64,000 bases of DNA, from positions 802,922 through 866,921 of the forward strand of contig JXTC01000057.1 of the NCBI GenBank assembly GCA_002914845.1. The letters run 5' to 3'. The notes below the pieces were generated by a model that made no database searches, was not told where the DNA came from, and was given only the letters and a program-made list of their open reading frames with translations. Source of the DNA: Trema orientale (taxonomy: Eukaryota > Streptophyta > Magnoliopsida > Rosales > Cannabaceae). A program made the translations under genes and the position numbers. Numbering within the stretch: position 1 is the stretch's first letter; every line of letters begins with the position of its first letter. Positions 39,901-51,599 of the stretch are shown one piece after another.

Positions 39901-42525
39901 TTAAAAAATAGCAAAAATGCTAAATTTGGCACATCATCTTATCTTAACTCCAATGCAAAATGCTATCTTTAAATACTATTTTTAAAATATTTGTAATGAA
40001 ATATTAATAAGTTAATTTTGTAATTGGTTGAGTATTGAAAAGTGTATGTACTCAAAAGAATTGATTGAGCATTGAAAAGTGTGGTTTTTTATATTTTAAA
40101 ATTCTAAATATGACAATATTGTTTCCATAACGTCAAAGTTAGTTAAATAACAAAATTTGGAAATACGCTATACTTGGTGCCAAATTTGGCACAAGCATAC
40201 CAATTTAGCACAACAAATAGCTTTCCATTGGAGAATTCTTTTGTGCTTTATGCTAATTTATATTAGGGTTAAAATCAATTTTTGTCCCCAAATTTAGGGC
40301 TGAATCCCACTTTGGCCCCTAACATTTAAAATGGCTCAATTTGCTCCCATGATCTATTCATAAGTCTTATTTTGGTTCTTTCTGCCCGTAGGGTTAGGGT
40401 TAAGAAATTGACGGAAGATGATCACATGGTGATCACGTGCCTATTTGACATGGGCAAATATGTAAATCAACTTTCTCCATTTTTCCCCTTTTCTCCCATC
40501 TCGCTCAGTGTATCTCCCCAATGTTCACCAGTGGAAACCATTGAATCTAATTGATCTTCCCCCAAATCTACTTGCTCCTTAGTTGCACTACTCCAAAATC
40601 TGACTTCATTCCTACCCAACCTAACACCTCTATCTTCAATGAAGTCATTCAAATGCTCATCAGATTCTTTTAGACACTTGAATTTAGTGAAAATTTCAAA
40701 TATGGGTTTTAAAGGGACAAAAAAAGAGAGGCTCTATTTGAACCTTTTTTTTTTTGGGTGTATTTTCAGTATTTTACCAAATTGATTTTGCTTCAAATAG
40801 AAAAGAAAAAAATTTAAGATTTTACTTTTGATTAACTACCAAAGTTTGCCAAGAATTCTAATTTGTTAAACTTGTCTGATTGAAAGTTTTAAGATTTAAG
40901 TTGCCATTAACACAAATCTGGTAAATGGTATGCCTTCTAAAAGTATTGTCAATGATCGTAGAGTAAATTACCTATTGCCCAAATTGATCTAAGCACATGA
41001 TCGACACGTCGTCATTTCCCATCCATTTTCTAACTCTAGCTGATGGAAAGGGCTAAATAGGGACTTACGAATAGATTGAGGGAGTAAGATGTGTCATTTC
41101 AAATGCTGAGGGTCAGAATGTGATTCAACCCTAAATTCAGGGGCTAAAAATTATTTTAACCCTTTATAATATTATAGCATCTCAAATGCAAAATGCTGAA
41201 TTATTGTGTTACTGCTTTGATTTAGCATATGGGACAAAGACTCTCCTACAAATGCAATACAATGCTATTTTTGTGCCAAATTTGGCACATGCTTTACTTG
41301 GTGTCAAATTTGGTACCAAGTATAGCATAATGCCAGATTTGGTATTCAATTTTATTGTTATATTTATAATTTTAAAATATTAAAAATCCACATTTTTCAA
41401 TGTTCAATCAATTACTTACATTAATACAATGTTCAAACATTTCACTTTTTAATATTCAACTAATAAAAATAAAAAATAGCATTTTAAATACCATTATACT
41501 TTGGAGTAAATATTTATATCTGGTGTCATAGTTTTTTCCTATTTTTTGTGCCAAATATAGCGTTAGAAGTAACATTTGCATTGAAGATGATTAACACAAA
41601 GATTTGACAATTCATTGCCGATGCTCTAATCCTAGCATTTTGTGTTAGAGGTGTTCAATTTGGAAAAAGAAGAGGTAAAACAGGTATCCTAATTCCACAA
41701 TTGCTCTAGTATGTGGACTGGAGACTTCTTTTATTTACCTGTGTTCACAAGCGACTATAGCCATCCTTCGATGAAGACCATGGGAAGAAACCTTAAAAAA
41801 GGAGTATTGTTATGGAGCATCATAACCATTTGAGGTGGCAACTTATTTGTCAAAACAATTAATATGTTTTCCTTTATTTCTTAATTTATCTTTTGTCGCG
41901 GGGCCATTGCCGTGAGAGTGAATTGGTTGAGGTTGAACCCTTGCAGGTATTTAGCTGGATGGGTCGATGGTTTAAATGCCATGTTCGCCACAATGAAAGA
42001 TAAATTAAGAGAAAAAGTGAAAACAAATTAAGTGACAAGTCATCTGCCTCCTCATGTGGTGTTTGGGCATTATGAGCTATCCCATAGCATTACTTAAGAA
42101 TTGAGTTGAGACAACCATTTATTAATGCACCTTATACACTTTCTTTTTCTCCAAGCTGTTCACTTTGGCACGCTTGGACTTCTCCCAAGAGCTGGTGATG
42201 CTTCTTCTAAAAATCATCCAGTCTTGGACTTTCTTAAGAGTATTGACCTTGAGTTATTTTGAACTTGGGCATGCCCATAACCAAGTAGGTGTAGTTCTAA
42301 GTCTCTCACACACATAGAAGACAGTTACGTATATCTGTGGCTGTTATATTATACAGATATAAAATATATAGCATCAAAATGAGGGTAATGATACGCCTGC
42401 TTTTAATTGTGATTTAGGCTGTAGTTTCTGAGCTTTGGTACGTGGAGGAATATGATGTCTTGGCTCTTGCGTTGAATGGAAGAATGAAGGTTCGCAGATT
42501 TCAACTCGGCTGCCCGACAAACTGA
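36908..42525 (+). CDS. Membrane-anchored protein of unknown function with two H-x-T/S motifs (possible 2H phosphoesterase-like fold)
   Basis: Exons: 36908-37291 (probably split by a 93-nt intron at 37032-37124), 37403-37467, 37752-37792, 37975-38063, 38151-38264, 38619-38696, 39469-39534, 39755-39832 and 42418-42525. All phases join, giving 309 residues (340 if the 93 nt are retained). An N-terminal hydrophobic segment (about residues 13-33, ALIWFVSAIVFYTLF) looks like a signal anchor. Motifs H152-I-T (SHHITPV) and H233-T-S (ILHTSFARLLG) lie 81 residues apart, separated by an alternating beta-like stretch (LNIVLDRVVLTSTGVLLGCW). That spacing resembles the paired H-x-T/S motifs of LigT-type 2H phosphoesterases, which cleave cyclic or linear phosphoesters. 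This is my inference; I do not recognise a named plant gene. The C-terminus ends RRFQLGCPTN. The last intron (39833-42417) carries transposons. Confidence 0.75.
38068..38068. other. Ambiguous base (n)
   Basis: The single undetermined base in the window lies five bases into intron 4 of the H-x-T/S gene (GAG|GTATnT). It is outside the coding sequence and does not affect the exon calls. Confidence 0.99.
38844..38940. repeat. Intronic inverted repeat with 24-26-bp arms and a 47-nt loop
   Basis: The left arm ATACTATACAATCGAGGTCA (38844 on) and the right arm ending ACCTCGATTGTAGTAT (to 38940) are complementary apart from a 2-nt bulge, and pairing continues weakly outward. It lies in intron 6 of the H-x-T/S gene. 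It could be a tiny palindromic insertion or an RNA hairpin. Confidence 0.75.
39856..41626. mobile_element. Long foldback MITE (TAA target site), interrupted by a nested element
   Basis: The ends GAGCAT and ATGCTC are flanked by TAA on both sides (39853-39855 and 41627-41629). The two arms are inverted copies of each other over several hundred bases. For example, left ATTGATTGAGCATTGAAAAG corresponds to ATTGATTGAACATTGAAAAA in the complement of the right arm, followed by matching ATATTTTAAAATT tracts. The 3-bp TWA site suggests PIF/Harbinger. A second element (40266-41162) splits it; without that, it is about 870 bp. Confidence 0.65.
40266..41162. mobile_element. Mutator-like MITE (MULE type) nested in the foldback element
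   Basis: Its terminal inverted repeats exceed 100 bp. The left end starts GGGTTAAAATCAATTTTTGT and the complement of the right end GGGTTAAAATAATTTTTAGC, continuing through TTTAGGG-TGAATC. Flanks TTTATATTA (40257-40265) and TTTATAATA (41163-41171) match at 8 of 9 positions, the 9-bp target duplication typical of Mutator elements. There is no transposase. The short frames inside are spurious. Confidence 0.75.
41803..42094. mobile_element. Small inverted-repeat element in the last intron
   Basis: The left end AGTATTGTTATGGAGCATCA and the complement of the right end AGTAATGCTATGGGATAGCT match imperfectly. The arms also share GAGGTGGCA/GAGGAGGCA and a TTGTCA tract. It is about 290 bp and non-coding, and a third insertion in the same intron. 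Confidence 0.4.
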
Positions 42526-45177
42526 TGTTTCAAGGTCCAGTCCAGAGTATATTTCGTAAGGTTCACCAGATCTCGCTACATAAATTTCCTTTTCTATATC
42601 ATCTTCGTTTCAGACAAATTTTACACGCTTGAGATGTATTTCCGTAAATAACAAACGTAGAATAATATTAGGTAAAAATCCTTTACTTTTTGGGGTCTAT
42701 GTATAACTTAATTATTTTGTTTAAAATAATATCACTACTTATGTGTACTGCAAATTAAGGCTAGGCCTCTGGGCCTACGTCTTTTTGGTAATGATAATGT
42801 TCTGGATTTTTTTTTAATTGAAAGAGGAACACCGGAGAAGGTTCATGCAACTGACTTTTAATAATTGTGATAAGTCATGGTTTGATTTGTTGTCGGGTTA
42901 GTAAGTGGAATTTGACCAAGTATACCTTCTTTACCCTCTTCTAATTGAATCAGCCTTTCCATGAACTTGCCCCTTCGTCTAAACAAGGGTATCAAAGAAA
43001 CTTGCAAGAGAAAATAAAAAAATGCAAGCAAGCACCAAACCAAAGAAAGAAAGAGAAAAAAAAAAGGAGCAGATTGGCTTATTGAGAATTTATATCTTCC
43101 TTAGACCACCTCCAATGTATTCATATTAAAAGTGGTTTGCTAATGTTAAATTTAGCATGATAAATTAAATTTAGCGCACACTTTTTAGGTTATACTCCAA
43201 TGTATGCATATTTTCTATTTAAATATTATTTATATTTACAAAATATATGTTTTCTACTATAAAATTTTATTATTTTATCATCCAGTTATTAATCATAAAA
43301 ACTCCATTACACTCATTAAGTATAATTTCTTTATTTTATGAAATATGTGAGTAGCAAAGTAGTATATGAAAACTCTAATTTATAAAAATTTAGTGAAGAT
43401 AAAATTGTAAATAATTTTTTTATAAAATAACAAAACAAAAAAATGTATAAATGTATCAAATTCACCCATATTGTGAAATGTATATATATTCTAAATTTAA
43501 AAATAATGGTAACATTGTAAATATTAGCTCAAGCTATAATGGTGGTATTGTAAATTCAAATATATGCTACTAGTAATATTATAAATTTAAACACATGCTA
43601 TAATAGTAATATTGTAAATTAGCACATATACTAAAATTTACTATTCCTTGTGTTATATGTGCTAAAAATTAGGTTAAATATAATATGCTATTGGAGATAC
43701 ATTTTTTTGACAATGCTAAATATTGTGCTAAATATAAAATTGATCGAAAAGTAAAAAGTTAATAATTTAGAAATGAATAAAGAGAGGAAAATGCTCCATC
43801 ATAGTGACATAGGGTTGATGATTCATCCATGGTTTTGAGACGTATTATGATGATGATGATGATGCTTATTGGTTATCCTGGGTATTTTGGGTATGAATGC
43901 GTGCGTAGGGAGGCTGATTCTACTTCCACTTTAAGATGGGGGCTTTCCTATTCCTATTTTGTGGAAGCCACACGCTTCTTGCCTCCATTAAAGTTTGTAA
44001 CATTACGTATGCCGATCTGTGGTCGCCACACGCCCTCCACTCCTACTCCAAATACATAAATGAAAATTTTCAGCTATGCTTACATGTCATGTATGCCACG
44101 TCGGAGCAGATAGGGGACTCGAGCTATTTGATTTTGATTGCAAAAAAGATACATTAAAATTTGGATACTCTATAGTTTTAACCTCGTGGTTTTGATTTTG
44201 CTAAATAATATTCTGAAATTCAAAATTTGTGAAAATATATATGCTTGATTTATTTTTTGACTAGTTTTAGTAATAAAAATTGAAAAGATAATAATATCTT
44301 CCATCAAAATTGAGTTAGTCTTGATTGTTATTATTATCATTTAATTGTTAAAATAATTCGAAAAATCAACACATGTTAACAATTTTTACAAATTTTTTAT
44401 TTCATGTTATTATTTTACCGAATCAAAACTTCATGATTAAAATTGTAATGTAAAGTGCCTAAAACTCAGGATATATATAGTTTATCCTTTTTTTATAATT
44501 AATAAATTATATTCTGTATGAGTCTTATCTAAAATGTAATTATAGTCACTAAATAACAGTGAAAAAGACAGACCTATTAAGTGGTGTTGGGCCATATATT
44601 GACCCTTGCTTGCATTACTCATTATAAAAGGTTGAAAGAAAACAAAATTTGTTGAAACAATTAAAACATTCAAATAATTTTCACCTTCCAATCTTTGAAT
44701 CATCTTTTCAGTAAAAATGAAACAATACCAAAATTTCTATTGGCTAATTGAGCCATCTAATCTGACATGTGGATAAAACAAGTGTAAATCATCATCAGTA
44801 AAACATAGTCGGTACAATTTTAGTAGCATGTGATGATGTGTAACATTCTAAGAATATTGTTTTAAAGGAGGATAATGTTAGAGATTCAACATAGTTTATT
44901 ATTTTTTTAATACTTCAACTAATAATTGAAAATTACCCACAAATAAATTGAATGTTATTCGTTATTTATACGGTGACAAATTATATAATACACCAACTTG
45001 TATTAAAAATATGAGACAAGGAATGTTTAGCATTATTCTTGAATGAAAGAAACAAGATGGCAAAAGGTTATTGGGTCAAATCAAGGAGAGAGAAGACGAC
45101 ACGACAGGACACAAGGGCAACAGTCCACGCGCCTACGATCAATTGCGAGTGCGAATGGCATGGCGAAGAGAAAGAGA
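42526..45177. other. Intergenic region between the H-x-T/S gene and bHLH47
   Basis: No supported gene. About 43100-43710 is rich in TTTAGC/GCTAAA and TCCAATG/CATTGGA words in inverted arrangement, resembling the foldback family at 39856, but its ends are unclear. Frames around 43829-44157 include an ATG-rich microsatellite and have no domain. Confidence 0.5.
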
Positions 45178-45180
45178 GGT

Positions 45181-45199
45181 CACGTGTGGTGCTCACGTG
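45181..45199. promoter_or_regulatory. Twin G-boxes in the bHLH47 promoter
   Basis: Two CACGTG cores at 45181-45186 and 45194-45199 sit as an inverted pair (GTCACGTG then CTCACGTGAC), about 170-190 bp upstream of a TATA-like TATATATA at 45368-45375. CACGTG is the standard site for bHLH (and bZIP) proteins. PYE in Arabidopsis is known to be a target of other iron-response bHLH factors, so these are good candidates for such input. Confidence 0.55.
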
Positions 45200-45532
45200 A
45201 CAGGTCCCGTTGCACTGTTAAGGCGAGCGCTGGACACGAGCCTTCCTGTGCCTAAAATCCCTCCCGCACACTTTTTTATCCTCTTTTCTTTCGCCTTAGT
45301 CTTACTATCCTAAACCTGCCTAACTCTCCCAATATTAATTTATTTTCCAGAACAATTAATTATTAACTATATATACAAGTATATATATCTTACACGTATA
45401 AAAATATAAAAGCCCTAATTTTGGTCCAGACCCTTTTTGATTTCTTCAGAATATTTCCTGAATTTACTTGATCCCGTATACCTTATTCTTCTCGTAATTG
45501 GTTTAGTATTGGCCGAGAATTTTGATCCAGAG

Positions 45533-45944
45533 GTATGTGTGTATATCTATATATGCTTATAGTCGTATATACATTTTTCAATTTTCTGTTTTGGGGTTTT
45601 TTTCGTTGTTCGCCTTGTGATCTAATCTAGGGTTTCTGGAGTCGTTGCTTCATTGGGTTTGCTCTTCTGGGCTATTCCTATCTGTATGTGTGTCTCTGTT
45701 TTTTCTTTTAAAAAAAAAATTAGATTTTTATTTCTTCTGGTAATGTACTATCAAAAGTGATGTTTTCGTAAAATGAAGCAAAAAAAAGTTTTTTTTTTTT
45801 TTGGGGGGGGGCTTGGTAGGGATGCTTGTTTGGTGTAGCTGGTGACTGGTTTTGAGCTGGGTACTTGTTACTTAATTGAGATGATAGGTGTTGATTTAAT
45901 TATATCAACAAATTTTGAATCCGAACCTATGTTTCTTATTTTAG
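45533..45944 (+). other. Predicted 5'-UTR intron of bHLH47
   Basis: A strong donor CCAGAG|GTATGT at 45532/45533 and an acceptor TTTTAG|GAATTT at 45944/45945 bracket a T-rich segment just before the exon containing the ATG at 45981. This places the transcription start near 45400, downstream of the TATA-like sequence. Confidence 0.55.
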
Positions 45945-45980
45945 GAATTTCGAACTGGTCTGGAGTTCAATTATACGAAA

Positions 45981-47676
45981 ATGGGTTCTGAGGATGCTGT
46001 TCCTTTGGCTGACCAGGTCAATGTGGCTGTTGAGGACTCCGCTGATCAGTAAGTTTCCAAGTGTCAAGTGTTTCTAATTTGAAATTGTAGCTTGGACATT
46101 ACTCTAAATGTTAGATATCTTCTAATTATTGGATTATATATCATAATGTATTTGAATATCGGTAGAACATATGGGATACCTTGTATTGCTTCCTTTTGGG
46201 CACTTGTTTAAAACGATTTTAATTGCTTAGTGTTTATGAATATGCTCATGCTTTGCCAAAAGTTTTGAGATGGTGCTTTCATTTGTGTTAATCGATATGC
46301 AGCTTCAAATATCCAGTTTTCACCATAAGTGGGCAGGAGAGAATCTATTTCTAGTATTTGGAAATGGGTCAATTGGTGTAGCTTGTGCCTTTTTTGCATT
46401 GTTTATTAAACAACCAAACTGCTTGCTTTTGTGTTTAATATAGTTCTAAAGATTTGGATTGTGAATAATCGAAGTGGAATTGTCCTGCTGACCATATATA
46501 TGAGTAGAAGAATCATTAAGATGGTGTTATTAGATGTTTAAATCTGTTCTTGTTCAATCGGGCAGGGATTATCCTGGGAAAAAGAATAAGAGTAAAGTTC
46601 CTAGAAGAGTCCACAAATCTGAGAGGGAGAAACAGAAGCGTGAGCACTTAAATGAGCTGTTTTTTGAGCTGTCCAGTGCTATTGGTAATCTGTCTTTCCA
46701 TCAATGATTTGCTTTGCTGTATTCTCGTTTCTTCTTCTTTGTTTCTTTTCATTAAGCCAGAGAATTTTGAGCGTATTATTACAATGTTACTTCCATTTGA
46801 CCTGAAATTAATTATTGACTTTAGTTTTAAGTATGGTCGAGGTTATTATTAGTGGATGTGATGGATTACATTCTAATTTAGGAATGGATCTCTTTTACAG
46901 AACTAAAACAGCCGAACAATGGCAAGGCCTCTATTTTATGTGAAGCTTCTAGACTATTAAAGGACTTGCTTGCTCAGATTGAGGGCCTCAGAAAGGAGAA
47001 TGCTTCGCTATTATCAGAATCTCACTATGTAAGACCCTTGAAACTTTTATCGGAATCTGGGTACTACCATGTCCAGAGAAACTGGGCTCTCTCCAGTTGG
47101 GGTAGATCATCTTAGTTGGATGTATACACACAAACATGCATGATTAGTATATACATGTACGTAGGATAAGTTCTAGCTTTATCCTTGTATAAAACAATTG
47201 TTTTTGCACTTAAAATTTAATGGAATATGTTACCAAAGATTCAGGCATTGTACATCTTGTAGTGCTTACTTCCACTTAAAACTATATTTCTGATACAAGC
47301 TGTTTGAAACTCTTGACAGGTAACAGTAGAGAAGAATGAGCTAAAAGAGGAGAACTCAACTCTAGAAACACAGATTGGAAGACTACAGAGCGAGCTGGAG
47401 GCAAGGGTGCTCCACTCAAAACCTGACCTGAATGCCCCACCTCCTGAATGTCTCGCCATGCCTGCTGATGAACCCAGTTTAGGTCAACCACACACTGTCA
47501 TTGTCGTTCCGCTAATCCCCGATGCTAGTCAACTCCCATCTAATCCTCCTACCTCAAATGTGAGCAAACCTCATGCTAGATATCCCACCTCGGCTGATTC
47601 CTGGACATCCCAACTTCTAAGGGAGCAGCAGCCAAAAGCAGGCAAGGAACTACTAAAAGATAGGAATAGGGAATGA
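45981..47676 (+). CDS. BHLH47: bHLH transcription factor 47, POPEYE-like (iron homeostasis)
   Basis: Coding exons 45981-46048, 46566-46684, 46901-47028 and 47320-47676 give 223 residues. The basic helix-loop-helix spans about residues 35-85 (RRVHKSEREKQKREHLNELF ... GKASILCEASRLLKDLLAQI), with Glu and Arg at the positions that contact E-boxes. A leucine-heptad coiled coil follows (VTVEKNELKEENSTLETQI). Next comes KPDLNAPPPE, which contains DLNxxP, an EAR-type repression motif. The tail VSKPHARYPTSADSWTSQLL matches the POPEYE subgroup (IVb) and distinguishes it from bHLH121. POPEYE is a nuclear regulator in the iron-deficiency response that represses iron transport and storage genes. The Arabidopsis protein is 240 residues, so this one is complete. 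The family assignment is strong; function is by homology. Confidence 0.92.
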
Positions 47677-48981
47677 GGTCCTGATAATCTGTATAGTGTA
47701 AACTGTAGTTTATTGGTTATGCGCAAATTTACTGGCTTATTTTTGTATGGATTGACTGGAATGCTCTATTGGAGGTTTATGATCCATAGTGATTGAACAG
47801 TGAAAACATGAATAAACGAGCTCTGGTTATTGAGGGGGGAAAAAAAGTAGACAGGGGGGGGAAAAAAACAAGTACATGACAATTGAAAAACATTACTTGG
47901 CAATAGCGAAGCATTTGTCCATTAAAAAGAACAACTTTGTAAACAATGTGAAATAATGTCAAAAAAAGGTCCCATGATTATGCCTTAATTATCACGATTC
48001 ATCTTTCCAAGTGAAATAATGCAACAACTGACTCTCAAATAAAGTTGTGAATTATATAACATATACTGTTGTGGATGCTCCAATCATTTCCAGTTGTCAC
48101 GTAACCTTTTGCTTTTTCTAATTTCCAATGGCAAAATGAAATTATGAGTCTCTCCTCGCTTTTCGCTTTTTTTTTTTTTTTTCAATTAATATCCATTGAA
48201 GAAAAATTCTAATGTAGGAGGGCGTAAGCTCAAGCTAGTTACTCAGCTCAACCCATCTTAGTTTCAGTTGATTTAGTAGTTACCCCGTTGTTGTCTCCTA
48301 GTTATTTAGTCATCTATCATTTGAGTTCTTATTCATTAACTCGTCTTAATTCAATTAAGAATTTTATTTTATAATTCTTAATTCTCCTGATTAAACCAAG
48401 TTTTTCAGGTCAATTAATAACATTTTCGATTGTGTTTCTACCGTTTTTATCGATTTGGCTGGTTTTACATTCATCAAAATAGAAAATGACTAATAACAAA
48501 GATTAACAACTCCTTAAACTAGTCTTAGAACAATAGTGGTTCACCAAACCTAACCGCCATAGACATGGTCAACCTCAAACCACACAAGTCAAAAAACTAT
48601 GTCAGGCTCAAAATTGTCTCGACTCTCGATGGAGGGACCAGGGGTACTCCCTAGTCCCTAGTGTACCGAATCACTTCCACCCCAACTCCTTGTCTCATAA
48701 TTTTCTTTACTAGTAGTTTAATGCTTCTGCTTTTATCGGTCTTTGTCCGCTCTGCTCTTTGATAGACACGCACTCACTCTCTCTTTTCTCTTCTGGATGG
48801 AGCAACGGAGTTTGGGCTGACACAAACAAAAGCAAAAACCCTAGCTTTGGCTTTCTCTGGAAGATTCAGTTTCAGATCAGAACGAGTTAAGAAGAAGAAG
48901 AAGAAGAAGACAAGAGTCTAACACTAAGATAAGCACATAGAGAGAAAGAGAGAGAGAGAGCCATTGAGAAAGAAATCGAAG
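47677..48981. other. Spacer between bHLH47 and HVA22a, including the HVA22a leader
   Basis: No gene is seen. Close to the HVA22a start there are an AAG microsatellite (about 48887-48909) and a GA run (about 48941-48959), typical of purine-rich plant 5' leaders. Confidence 0.55.
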
Positions 48982-50379
48982 ATGGGATCTGGGGCAGGAA
49001 GTTTCCTCAAAGTGGTCCTCAAAAACTTCGATGTTCTTGCTGGGTATTTATTCCTGAATTTGTTTTCTTTTTTCTTTTTCCTTTTTTCATGTGAAATTTA
49101 ATATAGTTTCGAAATTTTTGTTTCGATTTTTGCTAATTTGATTTTCATTTTTTTTTCCCATCATTTCAGGCCTGTGGTTAGTCTTGTTTATCCTCTGTAA
49201 GTGGGAATCTAGCTTTTTTCTTTTCTTTTTTCTCTTAATTATTGTTCTTGTTTTGGGTTTGGGTTGAAGTATTGTGTAATGGGTATTTTTCGTTTTTGGT
49301 TAATTAGTTATTAAATTTGAGAAAATGGACTTTTGGTACATTTTTCATCTGGAATTTGGCTATTTTGGCAGGTATGCCTCAATTAGGGCAATTGAGACTA
49401 AATCCCCTGTTGATGATCAGCAATGGCTTACTTATTGGGTTCTTTATTCCATGATAACCCTCATTGAGCTCACCTTTGCCAAACTCATTGAATGGTAAAT
49501 GTAACCCCAACACTTTTTCCCCTTTCCCTTCTTATTTTTCTTTAGAGGACCTCTATATTTACTTTCATTAAATGTACTATACTCGTATTTCGATGTATGA
49601 AATTTGAGTCCTTGACTTAGTAGATTTTAGTATCTCATGATGGCATTTGGCCTATGAGTTTTTTTGAATCTAAATGACTCTGCTCTATCGCTGTTCTTGA
49701 ATTGTTAAATAGAATTCATCTTTGCCTGTTTTTCATTCTATTAGAAAATTTTCGTTCTTTATGGCAGGATACCGATCTGGTCATATGCTAAGCTTATTCT
49801 CACCTGTTGGTTGGTTATTCCATACTTCAGTGGAGCTGCATATGTCTATGAACATTTTGTGAGACCTTTCTTTGTTAACCCTCAGACTATTAACATCTGG
49901 TATGTCCCAAGGAAGAAGGATGTCTTCAGTAAACCTGATGACATTTTAACCGCCGCCGAGAAATATATCGAAGAGCATGGAACTGATGCATTTGAGAAGA
50001 TCATTCACAAGGTATTCCCTTCAACCACTTATAATATTTGATGTGTAAGGATCACATACGTTGACAAATGATGAGTAGCTAACCGGAAGGATTTACTAAT
50101 ATTTGCATCATATTAGATACCAAAAGCTCATGGATACTTAGAAATTTGCTAAATATCACCAATAATGATCATTGCCGTTGCATTTTCAACTAGTCGGAAA
50201 TTGTTATGTAAATTTGTTTGGATCTGAATCTTGGAGTTGACACGTGAATGTGTGATTATGTAACAGCTAGTTGTGACCATTTTGGGGCTGGCTTAATGTG
50301 TTCTGTTTTGTTTTTGCAGGCCGATAAGTCCAGAAGGAATGATGGTTACTCAGTCTTTGATGAGGACTATAGATATTGA
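48982..50379 (+). CDS. HVA22A: HVA22-like protein a (TB2/DP1/HVA22 family, ER membrane)
   Basis: Exons 48982-49043, 49170-49196, 49372-49494, 49768-50011 and 50320-50379 join in phase to 171 residues. The start MGSGAGSFLKVVLKNFDVLA and the segments LVYPLYASIRAIE, QQWLTYWVLYS, LIELTFAKLIEW and ILTCWLVIPYFSGAAYVYEH are the TB2/DP1/HVA22 domain with its paired hydrophobic hairpins. NIWYVPRKKD and DILTAAEKYIEEHG follow, and the protein ends DEDYRY. The match is closest to Arabidopsis HVA22a. Relatives (DP1/REEP/Yop1) bend ER tubules. HVA22 was described as ABA/stress-induced in barley, where it dampens vacuole formation and programmed cell death. Length is normal, all introns are GT-AG, and nothing is unusual. 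Confidence 0.95.
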
Positions 50380-51135
50380 GTCTTTTTGCGCGTTGATTAT
50401 GTCTTGGCCTTAGTTCCTTACGAAGGAATTTGGGGGATAAAAAGGAAAGAGCATTGTCTATAAGTTATTGTAATCCTATGAGGCTTGTTGTCTGATCACG
50501 TCTTCTGTTTTTGAGGGATGCTTCATGTTCGTACTTTATCTTATGTAATTATCATGGTTTGCCTAGATGTAGAAAACAAACTTGTGCTAGATAGTGGAGT
50601 TACAAGGTGGCCCTTTATTTTCATACTTGGTCTCTTCTTTAATCTACCTTCAACTTATAGGAGGGCCTAAGGCCTCTTACCCGTGCTCGGGACATCGCTG
50701 GTTTAGTTTACTTTTTACTTACATGTTTGCTAGTTATCATTTTTTTTTTTTTTGCTTGTTGTTGCTCTATAATGGTCTTTTAATTCACCTCAAAAAAAAA
50801 GAAAAAAGAAAAAATAGTCTCTTAATTTTTTAAGGAATTTTATTTGGCTCTTATTTCGATGACTTATTTATATACCTAGTCCTAATAAAATCATGTTGGA
50901 AAACAGTCTAATAATTTTGCCCAGATAGTCGAAATCCCATTTTCCTTTTCATAAACATCACGGAAATTTAAGTCCCAAAAAAAACACCCCCCGGAATTTG
51001 AAACAATTTTTCAAAAAAGAAAAATTGAAAAGGAAAAGGAAAAAAAAACGAAAGAAAATATAATAATGGTAAAAAGAAAGGGGACATAATTGTAATTTTA
51101 AGTTGCCGGTATAATAAAGAGAAGTAATCCATTAT
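50380..51135. other. HVA22a 3' flank
   Basis: This is the 3' UTR and spacer. AATTATCATGG-type AT-rich sequence follows the stop. No further gene is seen up to the left end of the large inverted-repeat element at 51136. Confidence 0.5.
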
Positions 51136-51599
51136 TAGAACTGTCAAGAGGGCCGGACCGGGCCATTAGCACAGCTATACAATACGGCACAACACACCAT
51201 GCTAGGCATAGTCCAATTATATAGGGAGTGTCAGACTCGTAAATATGATGGGCTAAGCAAGGCATGACCCATTAGTACGAAACAGCACAGCATGCTAGCA
51301 TGTAGGTACGACACGTTGACACATTATACACAGCGTATTATTATTGATTAGTTTTCTAATAGATAAGTGTCAACCTAATTGGGAGATACTTAGTTTATAA
51401 TTAATTATGATATGCAAATAATTATTAAGTTTTTTTTTCAGTTCTTTTTTAGTGTTAAAAAGTACTATATATAATTTAGTACGTTAGTTTTTTTTTTTTT
51501 TTCTTTTGTACACAATTGAATGATTTGAAAAAGAATCATAAAAAGGACACTACAATTAATATAATAGGGGATTGAACAAAAATACACTACTTTTGAATG

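Noticed and set aside
40372..40652. Short frames inside the last intron of the H-x-T/S gene
   Set aside because: They lie within the MULE-type MITE and have no transposase similarity.
43829..44157. Frames of 73-76 codons near an ATG microsatellite
   Set aside because: Start codons come from the ATG/GAT repeat. No homology or splice context.
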